64,000 nucleotides of DNA, taken from contig NC_135199.1 of assembly GCF_050948175.1 (NCBI RefSeq), forward strand, positions 2,006,501 to 2,070,500, in the 5' to 3' direction. The position numbers were made by a program, and so were the translations under genes. Under the pieces are notes generated by a model. The model was not told the origin of the DNA and made no database searches. It saw only the letters and a list, made by a program, of their open reading frames with translations. This document shows, piece by piece, positions 48,601 to 60,800 of this stretch; position 1 is the first letter of the stretch, and each line of letters opens with the position of its first letter. Source of the stretch: Xylocopa sonorina (lineage: Eukaryota > Arthropoda > Insecta > Hymenoptera > Apidae).

Positions 48601-51600
48601 ATGCGTATCGAATGAAATGACTTAGCTTATTTCAAGACTTGCATGCGTAACAATTGAATGTTACGAAATCTCCGCTAGAAGCGTGTCAAACATTCGACAC
48701 TCGGGCCACCTCCGGTATACCTTGTGCAGAGAAAAGTTCGAGCGGCTGTAAATACGCAGTGCGCAGAGTGCAGAGTGCACCTGCTGGGCGTCCAGTGTGT
48801 CAGAATAGGCACGGAGACGAAAAAACCGGCGAGGGAGACCAGTTTATAGTGTCTGCTGATTAATTGGTACAGCATGTAAACACCGTTCGGTACCTAAGGC
48901 CTGTTTGCCTGTGTACACACCGTTCAGAAGGATGGAGGAATATATGGGGTCGTTCAATGCGTTAGCAGGCCTACGCGACACACTCGTGCACTCAGACCCG
49001 AACATGTGGCAGGCGTGCCTAACCCATGTAGCCTTTGTGTTACAAATCATGTTTACATTATCGCTACACTTGTGCGGCTCTAACCGGTGCACTATGCGCG
49101 TACTCGTTCTCGATGACCCAATAGCCTGGGGAAAACGGCCAATTTACCTTCAGGCCCGGTTTAATTAGTTTAATTTTTCGTTTCGTTCGTTCCGCGTTGG
49201 CAGTCACTTAAAGCGAAAGCGTCCGTTCCAGGGACAGGATTGCTGTTTGCGAATTCGTCAAATCGACGTTTGCCAAATAACTCGGTCGAAAGCATACGGA
49301 ACAGAATACTACTGCTTCAGACGCTGAGTACGTTTCCCGTTTAATTGATCAACGAATTAGTTGGTTTCATTGTCAAGATGACATAACAATGGCTGGTTAA
49401 GTGGAACGATCACGACAGCGGTTCGCAGTGTTATTTATCGTAAGTAGGAGTCACACAAGGAAACAATATAAGCAAAGGAAAAAATATTCTCCAAGAACAG
49501 AATGATACTGCACGATTCGAAATTCTGAACTCGTAAACCAACATCGCGTGACTCCTACCCCAGGGAGAGAGAGAAGGAAGCAAAAAAGAATAAACTTGAT
49601 AGTTCCCAAGACCAGCCGAGAGCGTTGGAGTACAACGCGGTCTCATCACAAAAGTTATTGCGATACAATGACCATCTCATGAATGATGCACCGGTCGCGG
49701 AATTATCAAAGTTATGTGACAATTTTCCATCGCGAAACACGACGGTGCGCCGTGCACAAACGGTCCTGTGACACGCAAAATTGACCAAAGAGACTTAAAA
49801 GAATGGTCATACAAGCGGAAATAGAAAACGGAAGATGGAAAGGAAGGAACGAAAACTGGTATACAGATGGAAGAATGGGGCAGCGAGGAATGGGGCGAGC
49901 GAAAGAAAGCAATAGCTTGGAGGAATGGAAGGAAACGAGGAAAAGAGAGGGGAATATCCAAGATATCGTGACAGTGAAAGGTTGTATATAGCTAGGAATG
50001 GTTCGGGGTCGGTGCAGCAGATATAACGGGTAGGACGCAGAAGTTGCCGACGCGAGACCCGAGCCATGTCGGTGAATTATACATGATACAGAACACAATC
50101 ACCCCTCTCGACCTTCCTAACTCGCCCGAAAACCGCCCTTCAGCTTCCAACTGGATACCGATACTGGACTATCTTTTCGCGCCTTCCGACAGTTCTACCT
50201 GTCGACCGACTGCTTTTTTGCGAGTTCCCGATCTTTCCTTGCCTATCTTGGATTCTTCGGATAAAACTATGCCGGGTGCCGCGGCCGAACTAATTCAAAA
50301 AGTCTATAAGCAAAACTTATTAATCGATCATAATTTTGCGTTCTCATCGTTGTCATCGTTACAAATGTCACTACGATACACCATCATTCTCGGGGAATGG
50401 GTGATTTATCAGTGCCAGTATATCTGAAGAAATTTAAAATGGATCCAACCGGTTCCAACTATTTATTTTTCAACTAACAACGATTCAATATTCACGTGAA
50501 ACTTTTAGCAAACAGAAATTCGGGTCGGATGATAATTAATAATTCAAAGTCACTGAAAATCGTTTCTAGTCTCATGCATCGAATTGGTAAAAAAAATGTT
50601 CGATATTCCCAACATGTATACACACCGTTATTAAGAAGAGTAAGAACATCAGCTACTCTTCCCCATCTGTGAACAATGGAATATCAAAATGTGGTAAAGT
50701 ATAATATCATTCGAAGCGTACCAAACATCAGGTTCTAGTCAATATCGCAAAAAGAAAAAATAGTAGTCACTCACGAGCGTGGAATTATGCAATTACGTAA
50801 TATTGTAGCAGCTCTTCCACGTTGGGCTAAAGAGAAAAATTAAAATTCGCTCCGTTCGAGTTAGAGGATTAAACGCAATTACACCAGCAAGCAAGGACTG
50901 CTAATCCCGGATCTCATATTTAAGTGGGAAAGAGTTCGCGTAACATGGACGACGTTCTTCCGTATCTTTATGAGAGCGCTAATGGTGTCGAAAGACCCTC
51001 TCTCGCCTTGACGAGAATCTACCCTCGCCAGCTCGACCGTCTTAATTGAAAAAATATGAACTTTTTTGTCGTCGCCGGAGAGCACTTTGTTCCCCCTTAA
51101 TACCGCCGCTGTCTTACTTGCCGCGTTATTATAAAACATTGTAGTTTTGCGCGCGAAAGATTAAGCTCGGCCCTTTCGCACCGTAAAAGGAAATTGATTC
51201 AAGTTATTTCTAAACTATAAGCAAATTTCTCCTCTCCGTTCATTCTGATAGGCATTAAAATTATTGACAGGGATTATTATATCTATTTTTTATGTTCTCG
51301 AATGTCATTCTGAATGAAACGCACCGAAAGATCATAAACCGTTCCGAGATTCGATACGTGTTTTCATTTGAAAATGTACACGTGAATAAATGAAATTCTT
51401 GTTTGAAAGTTGCCAATATTTATTTATTTATTCATATTTAAAGGAGGAGAGAAAATTCTTCTTCTTTTCTTCTTTTCTTCTTCTTTCCTTCTTTTCTTAT
51501 TCATTAAAATTGTGCCGAGCAGATTGCGAATAACAAATTCTAATCGAAAGAAACGAAGAGATCTAAATTTCTTTTTCTTATTCAGCGGCGGACCATTGTT

Positions 51601-52600
51601 GCGGGGACGTTTCCAAGTTAATCTTAAAATCCCAATTGGCGTGTCATTTAAAACACGACGTGGCTACAAAAACAAAAGCTGGCCTCCGCTAATCAAAGTG
51701 TTTACCTTCGCTTAATCCTAGCTTAGCGGAGACTTAAATATTCCTTGTAAACTCCCGTCCAACGTCGGGGATTACTAAATGGGAGCAACGGAGGGTTTTG
51801 TCTTCGACTTAGCTAGAAAGTGGCAAGCTTGACTGTAATAGGATAAGACCGCCAAGTTGAGTTTTCTTGGTCGATAGACGCGCGATGTGCGCGTCGTACT
51901 AATCAAGAAACTGTTTTCAACTATCTACCACGGCAGCCACGGTACACGCGGATATTTTTAAGATCATCACAAAATTTCACTTCTAATTAAATTAAAACTT
52001 AATATTTCCTTAAATATTTTGTTCAAAAATATAAGCAGTATACGGTGAGAAACATTTCTATGAGAATTCGCGATCAATTATTGTACAGTCGAGCAATCTG
52101 CGAGAGATTGCGAAGGGAGCGCGAATAGAGCACCGTAACCGATGAAAACTAGGTAAGGGGATAGAAATTCGACGAATAGTGACGAGCATTTGACACGCAA
52201 GACCTAGAGATCACCTTGTAATTAGTCGCAATAGAGAACACGACTCGCGTGCAAGTGATACGAGTCGAGCGTTAAGAGGTCATCGAAGAACATGAAAGTT
52301 GAAAGAGAAGAGGGGTTACGAACCGATCTAATAAGAAATAACGATAGTCCATTAGGTGCACGTGAAACGCGCGTAGAAACGAAAAAGAAAGATAATGTGT
52401 AATATACGATGTATGCAAACATACGTCCCTATGATACATTAGATACCGGAATGACAGGTTTTACTCCATAAGAAAATATTCGTTTTCATCCACGTGGACA
52501 GTCGTTCGGCCTGTGGCGGCACTCGCCACTAGAGGGACAGCACCATTTACACTTTCCTGAAAGTACCCGATGACCCATCGTTTCCAATATATAGAAGTTC
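42626..52600. other. Downstream non-coding region, part 1
   Basis: No gene is recognised. The region is mostly AT-rich. It contains a G-quadruplex/G20 tract (43292-43330) and CpG-richer islands around 43450-44500, 46930-47250 and 48650-49200. Frames open at 47000-47240 and 48905-49168 resemble no family I know and overlap frames on the other strand. A GTGGCG/CGCCAC hairpin at 52513-52529 lies about 90 nt before the hammerhead motif. Confidence 0.5.
43292..43330 (+). other. G-quadruplex motif and G20 run
   Basis: Three GGG tracts with 1-nt loops (43292-43302) are followed by an uninterrupted run of 20 G (43311-43330). Run length in the assembly may be imprecise. Confidence 0.8.
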
Positions 52601-52620
52601 TGAACTGTCCCTAATATCCC

Positions 52621-52689
52621 AGCGTCTAAGGCAGGGCCTGCTAGGTAGCCTTACCGATGAGTCCACTAGCAGGCCTAGGACGAAACGTT
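52621..52689 (+). ncRNA. Type III hammerhead ribozyme candidate
   Basis: The + strand RNA folds into a full hammerhead. Stem III: 52621-52625 with 52685-52689 (5 pairs, one G-U), open-ended, hence type III. Cleavage triplet GUC at 52624-52626, predicted cut between 52626 and 52627. Stem I: TAAGGC 52627-52632 with GCCTTA 52648-52653, perfect. Core strand 1: CCGATGA 52654-52660. Stem II: GTCC 52661-52664 with GGAC 52678-52681. Core strand 2: GAAA 52682-52685, whose last A pairs with U of the triplet. Loop I (52633-52647) and loop II (52665-52677) carry perfectly complementary 10-nt segments, GGCCTGCTAG (52635-52644) and CTAGCAGGCC (52666-52675). This fits the loop-loop contact that natural hammerheads need for fast cleavage. 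The one core mismatch is C at 52655, where consensus has U4. Activity is therefore uncertain, but the architecture is too complete to dismiss. Confidence 0.78.
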
Positions 52690-52734
52690 CTTCTCCTCTC
52701 TTTTCCTTCCTTCTTTCTTCCTCCATCTTTACAG
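52690..52734 (+). promoter_or_regulatory. Polypyrimidine tract and AG, possible 3' splice site
   Basis: Directly after the hammerhead, the sequence from 52690 to 52730 is almost pure C/T and ends in TTTACAG (AG at 52733-52734), the form of a 3' splice acceptor. A short frame stays open after it but matches no protein I recognise. It could mark the ribozyme as intronic, or it could be one of the many pyrimidine runs in this genome. Confidence 0.3.
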
Positions 52735-53660
52735 CACAGCAAAAACCGAAGCAGCGCAGCCGCTTCAGGCCTAATTGTTCGCACGTATTACCAATCGCGA
52801 TCGACTATTCCATATAATTCGCATTTGAAAAAATGATAGAAATAGAAAAGACTTGCTAAAGGAAGATCAACACGTTTCGCGTTACTACCCGTTAATTCTT
52901 CTGCAGCCACCACGGAACATACGGAAATTCGATTCCAGCTAAACCTGCGAGAGCTCATCGGAATCGTCGGAATTGTTCGCGATTCTGAAATCAATTACAG
53001 AGCTGATTCCGTCCCCGGTGCAGGTCGCGTTCACCGGTGCAGGCTCGCGACGCGGCCGTTCTAGGCACCGTATTGTTGTGCCGCGGAGAGACGATATAGC
53101 TGGAGGAACCCCACCTACCGTGGCCCCGGCTCGATCCCCGGCGTGTGCCCGACTACACACGTTAAGAGAGAACGGGAGAAGTCTGTATGTTTTGAGAGCG
53201 GTATTATATCGAGCATAAAGAGCGGCCTCGTCCCAAGGGAATGCAGCGTGTGCGTGCTTGCATGCTCTATCCGCGACCCCCCAACTTGGGACAAACCCCC
53301 TTCTCAACGACCCTCGCCGTCCTACCGCCTCCTCGACTCCCTTCCAACTTTCCATCGTCCCCCTTTCGCTCTCTGTGTTTCATCGCGCTCGCTCTGTCCA
53401 GGATCTTCCCACCCTGTGCACCCTCGAAATGGAACCGAACAGGTTGATAATCTCCGTATAATACAAAAACTCGTACGGCCACCCTATGTTGATGCAGTCT
53501 CGCCCCCTTCTGCTCTTCTGCTGTTAACCACTTCAAATCGGCCGACAATACAGCCGGTTGGTTCGTGCCGTCTTATCAACACGTTCCTTGGCTCTTTCTC
53601 GCTTGCCGCCGTGCGAAGTCTGCATCTTGTATCGCCTCGTACCCGTTCACTTATAATCAA

Positions 53661-53707
53661 AATTTATGTATCTGTACTGTTTGAAAATTATGTATCTGTA
53701 CTGTTTG
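53661..53707. repeat. Tandem duplication of about 23 bp
   Basis: Two near-identical copies containing TTATGTATCTGTACTGTTTG follow one another without a spacer. Confidence 0.85.
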
Positions 53708-56700
53708 TTGCCTCGTATTCCACATACGGTTCCCTCCACGTTTCTCCTTTTATGCAAAAAACAGAGAGACAAACAAGAGCAGGGACAAGTATCGCGTGTA
53801 ACCAACCATCGACTTGATTCAAATGGCACGTTATTATCGTATAAACAGTTGTTCAACTGTGAAGCGCCGTTTCTTACACCAAACACCGTTACACCAAACT
53901 TGCTGTACGGAGAGCGATTGCCGACCGGTATAGAAAACTGGAAGGAACGGCCAATTGGAGCGGCAACGGTTTGCCCAGGGAATTGCCAAGGGTCGGTCAG
54001 CCAATACTCTTGAAAGATTAACGCGTTTCTTTTCTAGGTAGTGACGTGACATTAAAAGAAGAAAAACTACGCTGGCTTCCGAAGTAGCTGGCTGCTCGAG
54101 CAGCTAGTGGTGGCTGACGTTGTCCTCCGATTCGTCAGTCTGCTTAGTTGTCCAATCAGCTTGAACGTTCTGCTGACTGGCAGTCGCAACTCTTTCCACG
54201 TTCATCCCTTGATATTCCCTTTTACTAAGCATTGACACATCAACGTTTCATTTCTTTCATCCTGTGTTTTTCGTCCCCCTTCGTCAAATTTATTACCTTA
54301 CCGATACTTTTATCTTTTAGCTCCGTTGATCCACGAACGAAACCCATCCTTTACTCTTCGACTCTTCCAACTCCGTCTGTCCTACACGGATTCCAATCTT
54401 CGTTCTCGTCTTTCATCCCCCTTGTATTCCCTCTCCTGCGGCAATCAGGTTGCTTCTCTCCGCCGCCTCTCGTCTGTCTACACAGTTAAGTGCCCTGCTT
54501 TGATTTCCGTCGGCAAACACTGTAAATTCCTATTGACCCGTCTGCTGTCACGTTATCGCGTTAAATTAGTCGAGAGTAACGAGTATCGACCTCGCCATGG
54601 ATCTATGTATACTCATCCCTACTGGCCGATATGCAGCTCTTACGACGATCAAATTCGCAGCGTCAATCGCCACCGATTTATTCTGAACCATGTATTTCAT
54701 TTCAACGGTTAACTTTCATTACAGCCCCGTCGAATCGAACAGCCTCGAAAGCCTTGCTGCATTCTCGTGCAAGAAATATACGAAGTCTGCTCGATGCAGA
54801 TTGTAATCGTGAAGAAATTTGAAGAAGCATTTCATCACAGTTGCAAAGTTAATTTTTTCGTGAGCGTAGCCGCACATCGGAATAAAGTTATCGTCCATTA
54901 GAGCAAGATGAACCATTTTAATGCGTATCGAGGAATACTCCAGCCCTATATGAATCTCAGAAAGTTAAGGAGAAGACGGAGCATAACGGTACTGCGTGAC
55001 AGTGTCTTCTAAATATTCAAGCGGAGCAGGTACCTAAAACTTGGCAGCTTTATCTCGGCATTACTCGAAAATTTATTCATATATAATGAACGGTTGAATA
55101 ATGTAAGAGGTTAACCCCTTGTTCTGCCTCCACAAAGCCTACACGAGGAAACTGGGAGCTTGAATACTGCGAGGAGGAGATGGAAGAGTAAGAAGTAACA
55201 AACGCGGTACCAGATTATATTTAACAGCATGGATAGGGTCCACAGATTGGGGGAGAAATATATTTTCCGTGGAATTATGTTGGGATACAAGAGAATTAAG
55301 TGTACCATATTTGATTATTACCCTTTTAATCCGAGTGTGGGCAAAACATTTTCTAACCCGGACCTGCCATCTAATAATTATTATGATGCCCCGTATCTCG
55401 TACATCGTTACACGTAGCACGCTATTCATTTCTGTAACCAAATTCTTCTTTAAAAATATATTACTAAATCAATAAGAATTTTAATGTCGAAAGGATGATA
55501 ATTGCCACGCGCGAATAGCTATTATAGTTACGCGTTCAGTCAAATATCTCGGAGCGGGTAGAATCGAAGAGAGATTCATCCGAAGCTTATGGACGGGCTA
55601 TTAAGCGTATAGCAGAGTGAAAGAGGGCGGCGAAATAAATCCGTTTCCGATACCCTTTGTAATTTGAGATGATCGGCTTGGTTCGACCGTATTGGGACTG
55701 GAACCAGTCTCTTACATGTGTCACCGGAAAGCAGCCGTGATCTGTCACGCGATCCTCTAGGTGAAAAAAGATTCCTGCTCCGAGAGGACCAGTTCGAATG
55801 GATTGCAAAGAAGGAAAGATGAGAGACGATGCTCGCGGGAGAGGAAAATACATTCCCTGTTCGAACGATGAATCTTCCACCAACGTAATATTGATTTTCG
55901 AAACTTTCACAAATGACACAACGTTGATGATAAGATATGTTCACGGAAATTCTAATTAAGCAGCATGGTTCGGGTTTGCCCGTTTCGATTAAGAACTGAT
56001 ATTTTTCAAAGTAATTTCAGCGCAATTACATACATATTGCACAGCGTAAGGTTGCTTAATAAACAATAAAATATGCAGAGCGCGTTACAAACTTGGCACC
56101 ACACTGTATAACAAGAGTAATTATTATTAAAATTCCTTGCATCAAAAATTCTATTATATGCAACAAGTCATAACTCAAGATGTGAATTATTATTTTACTT
56201 CGGACGTGGAAAATTGCAGTTATTAATTAGAACGTATTTTGCACTTAGATTTTAATGGTAACGTTAGGAGGATATGTAATAAACAATTACGAGGAGATAA
56301 TACATTAATCTCGATTAAAAATATTCCGATTTATTATATTTCAACGGATATTTGTAACAGGTATTTGTGAAAGAATTTAAAGACAAATATTTTATTAGTT
56401 ATTGTAACAATATTAATATCTCAGCGTGAAGTATAATATATCCATCTATCTAATGTCACTCGCGAGTAGAAGAGCCTCGCAATGGTCGGACGCGTCGGCC
56501 GATATAAGTAAGTAGAAGTCGTTCGTAATTGCCTAGACGCATTTGCCTCGATATCAGACAGAGGGAACCATGTTATTATATTTAATACATCTGCCATCTA
56601 CATCGATTAATAAAAGTGGTCCGTAATTGGTCAGACATATTCGCTTCGATGTCACACTTAAGTACACATATTATTAAGTACATTATTATTCCTTTACTAT

Positions 56701-57708
56701 CGCACGCGACACGTGTACTAGTACAGTTTAACTAATAGTACGCGCAGTATATAGTAAATTATATTCCATACGTAAAATTAAGGTTGTAATTATAACAAAT
56801 GAACTGCACATTGTGTTAAGTTTCAATGTAATTACGATAGCGAAGAAACGTGTATTGTTAGCTGGTAATCGAAATTCGCGGGAATAATTTATCCTCCGCG
56901 ATATAGGTTGATATCGAGCGTTGTAAGAGATCAAGATCCACATGGAAGCAACTACGGAACAACCTAAGCATATTTCAACTACGGAGAAGGAACGAATAAT
57001 GGCGCTCATGGGAAGAAGAACAGTACGTGGCTCGCCGCGTACGATGTAGTCGGGACATAATGGTTGGGGTAGCGAGGTTGGTGGAGTTAGCGCGGGGGTA
57101 GGAGGCTACGGAGATCAGTACAAAGCTTGCTAATGGACGTCCATTGCTCCCGTCAAAGATACGTCTACTTATCAGCTTAATGCGCACGCATGTAAAACAG
57201 CGGAAATAGTGGCTAGAAAAAAAAAAAAAAAAGAAATAAAGACAATAGGAATTGAAATTGATAAGAATCGAATTTTATGTCCGCCTTAATACAACATACG
57301 AGCCGTAATGCCTCGAGCTTTAGTCTTTGCTTTATTTCGTTCGAAATAAAATCAATTCAAACTAATTTCACTGAAACAAATGTACAAGTATAAATGTTCA
57401 AATGTCTCTGAACGCATGGTTGCTCGAATTACGCCGAAGGGGGTAAGTAGAATAATTCTTTAGTCACCGTTAAACTCAGACACCTGACACGATAAACGGC
57501 AATCCAAAGTCGATCGAGAAAGAAAATGTCCTTTGGAACTTCATTGCCGACCGAAGCGAACTGGTTCGCTGGTAAGAGGGATGATAAACGCGAGAGGGAG
57601 AGGGGGGGAATTCTACTTAGGAGAGAGAGAGGGAGAAAGGGAGAACGAGGCGAAGCCCGCGCACGGATGCTGCGTGCTTCTCCATTTTGTCTTAACGTGG
57701 TGTATGCG

Positions 57709-57822
57709 GTTGCTAGGCAACAGCCCTTACGCTCCATTCATATATAATTCAGCAGCCAATGCGGGCCACGCGAGTCCGCACCCTCGCTCAGTCATTCGGT
57801 TCCGCTCCGCTCTGTGAAACGC
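57709..57822 (+). promoter_or_regulatory. Promoter-like cluster: RFX X-box, TATA-like, CCAAT and initiator
   Basis: GTTGCTAGGCAAC at 57709-57721 is a perfect X-box-like palindrome (RFX family site). It is followed by an ATATATAA-like run (about 57740-57747), a CCAAT (about 57756) and TCAGTC (57788-57793), which matches the arthropod initiator. The following DNA is CpG-rich. The spacing from TATA to initiator is longer than the usual 30 bp. No downstream coding exon was recognised. Confidence 0.25.
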
Positions 57823-60800
57823 TGAAACAGTGGCTCCGCGGTTATACAGCGCACGCACCTTCGCGTGCACGCATATTCCTTCTTCTTCCTCCGTCTGGCC
57901 CCCTTTTCTCTTCCTTTTCACCCAACTACGCCTGCTTATTTTACTCTTAACTTGCCCCTATACTCCGAGCCTCCCGACGTGCCTCTATCGCTAACAGCGT
58001 TCACGGTCTTGCTTTATGCACTTTTCCACGGTTTACAATCTTAGCCAATACCTTGTTTCGTGCTTCTTCCTTCCATCGCGCAGACATTTTTTCATTCTTT
58101 TTATTTATTTACGAATAAATGCATATATTTTTTCAATGGGTTTCAGGATCTTCCTCTTTGTAAACTGCGTCGGGGGATTGGATGGATTTTTAAACGATTT
58201 ATCGGTACATCATAGAACACTTACTTTGATTAAAATGAAATTACGCGCTTCACCCTCATTACCACACGGGTTTCCTTTTCTGAGTATGAATCGGTCGCAC
58301 CGCGGCAAGCGCGAGGAGCACCGAATCGCGCTCGATTGCCGGGACCGAACGCAGGATTGCATCGAAAATGTAAGGGATAACTCTGTGCCTGGTTGGAGGA
58401 CGCGTGACAGAAAGGATACCGATGAAACCGGTCTAGTGTGTGGATCGAAAAAGACTTTAATCCGAGCGTCAACAGAGGTATTACCGCGCATCGGTGGCCC
58501 GACTCTTCTCATCCCTTCGTATTCCCACCTCAACTCCCTTTAACCCCAACCATTGGCCACGGTATGGAGGCTAGCGAGCGAAGCGAGGAGTTGCCGTCCC
58601 CAGCTCACTCGCCTCATGCCGTATTCATGGTTCATTATCATAGCGAATCATGGCCCATCAGCTTTTGATTGTCCGCCAGCGTTGTTAGTCCTAACTAATG
58701 CGACTGCAGTGACCACGATACCGGAGGACGTCCGGAATGTTGTATTAGAGGATAAGCATCGTCCTTCCCTCGCAATTATTACGTCTTTCACGCGGACTCC
58801 GCTCTTTCTTTTTTAATTACACCGTATATACACGTGCGCGAGTGTACCTCGCACCCGGTTTCCCGGGGTTAATCGTTTTGTTTTATCGGAGGATGTCGGG
58901 CCGGAAGAGCTTGGACGGATGTCGCTCGAGGGTAACGACGAACGACGATTAAACATGCTCGGATTTTGTGTCACGCGTCTAAATGCGGTACTTTGAGAGA
59001 TGTTGATGGTTTTCTGAAACTAGGCTTCTCATTTTCTTACCTTTTTCTTTTCTTCGATAATTCACCGTCACAGATAATTACAACATTGACTAATAAATAT
59101 CCGTAAAACGTGAGCTTTCTATTTCTAGAGTTTCTTTTTCTTAAAACGAAGACAAAGTTACAATAAAGTTTGTTGTTGGTATGAAATTGATGAATGAACG
59201 ATGAGCAAATGTCGGTACACTTCTTTACTGCATTCTTGTGTCATTTTTTAATTTATGAGAAAAGTCGTTTACGTTTGGAAATAGATTCCTTCCAAGGTAC
59301 AGAGCTGCAGCCTTCCATTTTGTAATTCACTTAGAAAACGGGAACAACTTGCTTTCTATTAAATAAGAAGTACCATTTACATCGTATATTCTGCTGATTT
59401 CGCCCGAATACGGATCGCGTGGCTTTAGAAGCAGGATCTTCTTTAATATGTGAGATGCTCCTTTAGTATTGTGTTCGATAAAAGGATGTCGCCATAAAAT
59501 CAAATAGAAAATTTTCTTTACTCCTCTACATTATGCTCCTGCGCATACACTGTTCCCTCGATTCTGATTTCTTTCATTCTCTTTCGATGCAAGGTTGTAT
59601 TTACCGTACCACTTGAAAATGTACCGAGTAATACCAGTCGAACAATATACATTATAGTAATTTAACCATTTTTTGCCCTTTTTCAAAACGAAAGATTAAT
59701 TTGTTAATTCATACTTTAAACAAATCTATAACGATACGCGTCGTTTAAGCATTGTTAAATTGGAACACCCTCGTCTTCATTTAATAAGGTAACTAAGGAA
59801 TAGGTACGGAAATGTCGATCATATATCGCGTGTGATGTACCGTGTGAAGTCCCCTGGTTAGGCGATCTAACTAAGTTGGCACCTCGGACGAACGGCAAAC
59901 GACCTTTTCCTCTCTGTCTCCCATCACTGCACCTTGACTCCTGCTCGACCACAGTTTCGCATTAAGTATTCACCTTGAACCCAATTTGCGTGCAAGGAGC
60001 GTTCTAGGAAACTGAGACCATGGTATAATTTCGAATTCGACGAATTCTGAAAAAGAGCAGCCGCGAAAGCCTTTTCGGAAATTATCCGCCGTCTGTTACC
60101 GAAGGCAGACAAAGGATATCGAAATATTCTGCTGGTGATATCGATCGTACCTTTCTCGGACAAGCAATGGGGAAGAATTGTTTAAAATACTTGACAATAT
60201 TTTCAATAACTCTCAAACTCCTTTACGCATAAGTTTACGTGCGAAACGTTTATATTGAATCTTTGAAAACGAAATATTTCTATAATTACGACTTCACGAA
60301 ATCAGAGGATAATAATTCTAATACCTATTTCTTGATAACAAATGTATGTCGCGGACATTCGGTGTGAAAACTGATCAATCATTTTCCATCGCCTAAAATT
60401 ATATCCAGCTGCAATTTTAGTCTGATTTCTGATGCGAGAGGGTTCGAGAGCTAGGATTTTCCTCGCTCATCCCACTCGAATCTACACTCGAAGAACATCC
60501 CTAATGGGAACAGGCAATGGGTTGGGATGGGTTGACAATCCTCTAATTACTTTAAAGTAGTTTTCGATTCTCCAGGCACCGTTACAGTTACCGAGGGTTG
60601 CAAGCTAGAAATTTTACTAATCTTTTAAACGAAGCGTTAATTTACATTTGCAATTTTAATCAGCAATTCTATGAATCTATTCAATGAATTTTACTTGCTT
60701 AAAAGATCCCCATGGTGTTGCGAATGTAATTTTATGGGGAAACGTTTCTTTTCAGATTATCGACGTAACAGCAGCTATTTGCTTTTCGAGATGCGACCAC

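Noticed and set aside
48905..49168. 87-codon ORF with fairly normal composition
   Set aside because: It overlaps an ORF on the other strand and matches nothing I know.
53143..53817. 224-codon ORF
   Set aside because: Several other frames are open over the same GC-rich DNA, there is no recognisable domain, and it includes a local tandem duplication.
58438..58668. TPxxGHG peptide resembling the alternative fly Acj6 tail
   Set aside because: The resemblance is five residues, with no acceptor AG at the right place and no further similarity.
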